This document shows, piece by piece, positions 7,528 to 8,184 of a DNA stretch of 8,184 nucleotides. Origin of the DNA: FEN-1297 sp964530445 (GTDB lineage: Bacteria > Bacteroidota > Ignavibacteria > Ignavibacteriales > Ignavibacteriaceae); assembly GCA_964530445.1 (NCBI GenBank), contig CAZHBJ010000152.1:1-8184 (forward strand). The letters run 5' to 3'. The notes under the pieces were generated by a model, which saw only the letters and a list, made by a program, of their open reading frames with translations, ran no database searches and was not told the origin of the DNA. A program made the translations under genes and the position numbers. Position 1 is the stretch's first letter; the number at the start of each line of letters is the position of its first letter.

Positions 7528-7674
7528 TTGCAAACCGAGTGTACGTGTGAACTTACATACAGTTTGCAGAACTTCCGGCATTAACTTTTTAATCGGCATT
7601 GTTGTTTCCGTCTTCGTCTTTCAGACTACGCCGTATAAAATAGGCGGCAGCTTAAACACAAAGCCGTTATTTGC
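7528..7674. other. Structured, GC-enriched segment, probably non-coding; attC-like or other structured repeat
   Basis: Two fold-back units lie side by side. Unit A (7528-7569) has TTGCAAAC/GTTTGCAG arms that pair as TGCAAAC-like with GTTTGCA, with an inner TGTA (7540-7543)/TACA (7554-7557). Unit B has arms 7590-7607 and 7654-7669 that form 15 base pairs with one mismatch (A7598/A7662) and two single-base bulges (T7593, T7603), all extra bases on the left arm. Inside unit B are GTCT-TTC-AGAC (7617-7627) and CGCC/GGCG (7629-7632 with 7643-7646). The segment is more GC-rich than its surroundings. A GTG-started frame at 7547 runs through it into the next gene, but the fold-back pattern suggests this part is not protein-coding. 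Asymmetric bulges on one arm and a GTTA at the 3' end recall integron attC sites, but the core motifs do not match cleanly and no integrase is present. Confidence 0.4.
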
Positions 7675-7675
7675 T

Positions 7676-7873
7676 ATGGTTAATAAAATGAGATTTTGGC
7701 TCAAAGAATCATTTATTGCTTTATTAAATTTTAATAAAAAAAGAAGAATGAAAAAATCTTTCTCACAACTGGAAAAAGAAACGAAGTTATTATCTATTGG
7801 AATTTATACGCTTATCATAATTATTACAGCTGCTTTAATGCTGATTATCTTCAATTTGATATTAATAGAATAA
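7676..7873 (+). CDS. Small single-helix membrane protein, unknown function
   Basis: The product has 65 residues if the ATG at 7676 is used. In-frame alternatives are GTG 7547 (108 residues), ATG 7688 and ATG 7748 (41 residues, preceded by a purine-rich AAAAAAAGAAGA). No start has a proper Shine-Dalgarno. The start is therefore uncertain, and the GTG version is disfavoured because it runs through the structured segment. The N-terminal part is basic (FNKKRRMKKS). A short polar linker SQLEKETK follows, and the C-terminus is one long hydrophobic helix (about 24 residues, LSIGIYTLIIIITAALMLII...) ending in LIE. This predicts a tail-anchored or single-pass inner-membrane protein with a cytoplasmic basic N-terminus. 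No family is recognised. The next gene starts 32 bases downstream, so the two may be co-transcribed. Confidence 0.5.
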   Translation: MVNKMRFWLKESFIALLNFNKKRRMKKSFSQLEKETKLLSIGIYTLIIIITAALMLIIFNLILIE

Positions 7874-7905
7874 AATAAATTCATCTTTAAAAAGTGAGAG
7901 ACAAG

Positions 7906-8151
7906 ATGAAGACCATATATATGACAATCATTTTATTGATCGAATTATTTTTTAATATTTCTTTCGCTCAAGTCAAAGAAACAAAATTAGTTCCAATTGA
8001 CGGGCAGCTAAATGACGGATTCGGAGCTACCGTTGCAAGCGATGGTACTGAAGATGATAAGATGGGAAGTTCGGTCTTTATTGAAGGGGATCAAGTTTTA
8101 GTAGGTGCTCCTATACAAGAAGCTGATGAAAAATATTTGATCAGGGTTTAA
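7906..8151 (+). CDS. Short secreted FG-GAP-repeat protein, probably truncated
   Basis: The product has 81 residues from the ATG at 7906, preceded 5 bases upstream by a weak GAGAG. An in-frame GTG at 7894 would only add MRDK before the signal peptide. Residues 1-21 form a signal peptide (MKTIYMTIILLIELFF..ISFA, cleaved before QVKE). The remainder matches FG-GAP/integrin-alpha-like repeats: KLVPIDGQLNDGFGATVA (27-44), then SDGTEDDKMGSSVFIEGD and QVLVGAP (63-69). FG-GAP proteins usually carry several repeats of about 50-60 residues folding as a beta-propeller. Here the first FG unit runs straight into the next DG..D..G unit without its own GD..VGA segment, and the protein stops soon after the first VGAP. 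It looks like a remnant made by internal deletion plus an early stop, though a genuine small protein cannot be excluded. Confidence 0.65.
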   Translation: MKTIYMTIILLIELFFNISFAQVKETKLVPIDGQLNDGFGATVASDGTEDDKMGSSVFIEGDQVLVGAPIQEADEKYLIRV

Positions 8152-8156
8152 GCAAT

Positions 8157-8174
8157 ATTGAGGTTAACCTCAAT
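8157..8174. repeat. Perfect 18-base palindrome after the FG-GAP ORF
   Basis: ATTGAGGTTAACCTCAAT is self-complementary over its full length and starts 6 bases after the stop codon. As RNA it gives a 7-bp stem (ATTGAGG/CCTCAAT) with a TTAA loop, without a following T-run. It may be a weak bidirectional terminator, an RNA 3'-end hairpin or a protein-binding site for whatever lies beyond the window. Confidence 0.5.
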
Positions 8175-8184
8175 TAATAAATAA

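Noticed and set aside
7547..7675. GTG-initiated 43-residue N-terminal extension of the small membrane protein
   Set aside because: It has no ribosome site, a composition unlike the rest of the protein, and strong fold-back structure in the DNA. More likely it is a chance open frame through a non-coding element.
1..8184. CRISPR array, insertion sequence or integrase
   Set aside because: No regularly spaced repeats, terminal inverted repeats with a transposase, or recombinase motifs were found on either strand.

Overview
The window is AT-rich, and its one large gene is a Bacteroides-type hybrid two-component regulator. This points to the Bacteroidota/Chlorobiota group. Several genes have clear Shine-Dalgarno sites and there are two sigma-70-like TTGACA promoters, features that are weak in typical Bacteroidia. 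An Ignavibacteria-like lineage is therefore a reasonable but unproven guess.

Layout, left to right. Bases 1-302 hold no gene, only a promoter at about 221-249. A complete tRNA-Asn(GTT) lies at 303-374 and is followed at once by a strong rho-independent terminator. On the minus strand, a small cupin (1796 to 1377) and a short-chain dehydrogenase (1326 to 595) form a likely two-gene operon. The cupin closely matches the manganese-dependent hydroxynitrile-lyase-type family. Both genes look more GC-rich than the rest of the window. A 674-base divergent spacer (1797-2470) follows, with a good plus-strand promoter and a possible 47-codon membrane microprotein ORF. Next is a 1400-residue hybrid sensor/regulator (2471-6673): signal peptide, 14 propeller blades, Y_Y_Y domain, one membrane helix, histidine kinase, receiver and AraC-type DNA-binding domain. 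It is intact, with all catalytic residues present.

Downstream on the plus strand are a secreted 164-residue protein of unknown function (6868-7362), a non-coding-looking structured segment at about 7528-7674, a short single-helix membrane protein (7676-7873) and a short, probably truncated secreted FG-GAP-repeat protein (7906-8151). The window ends just after a perfect 18-base palindrome.

How the genes work together: the cupin and dehydrogenase probably act in the same small-molecule (carbonyl or cyanohydrin-like) metabolism. The hybrid regulator senses a periplasmic ligand, probably a glycan fragment or another polymer breakdown product, and controls transcription directly. No SusC/SusD pair or glycoside hydrolase lies beside it here, so its target is not evident. 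The most unexplained part is 7480-7680. It has GC content and fold-back structure unlike its surroundings and resembles an integron attC-type site or another structured repeat. This is a lead, not an identification. No mobile-element protein, CRISPR array or rRNA was seen.
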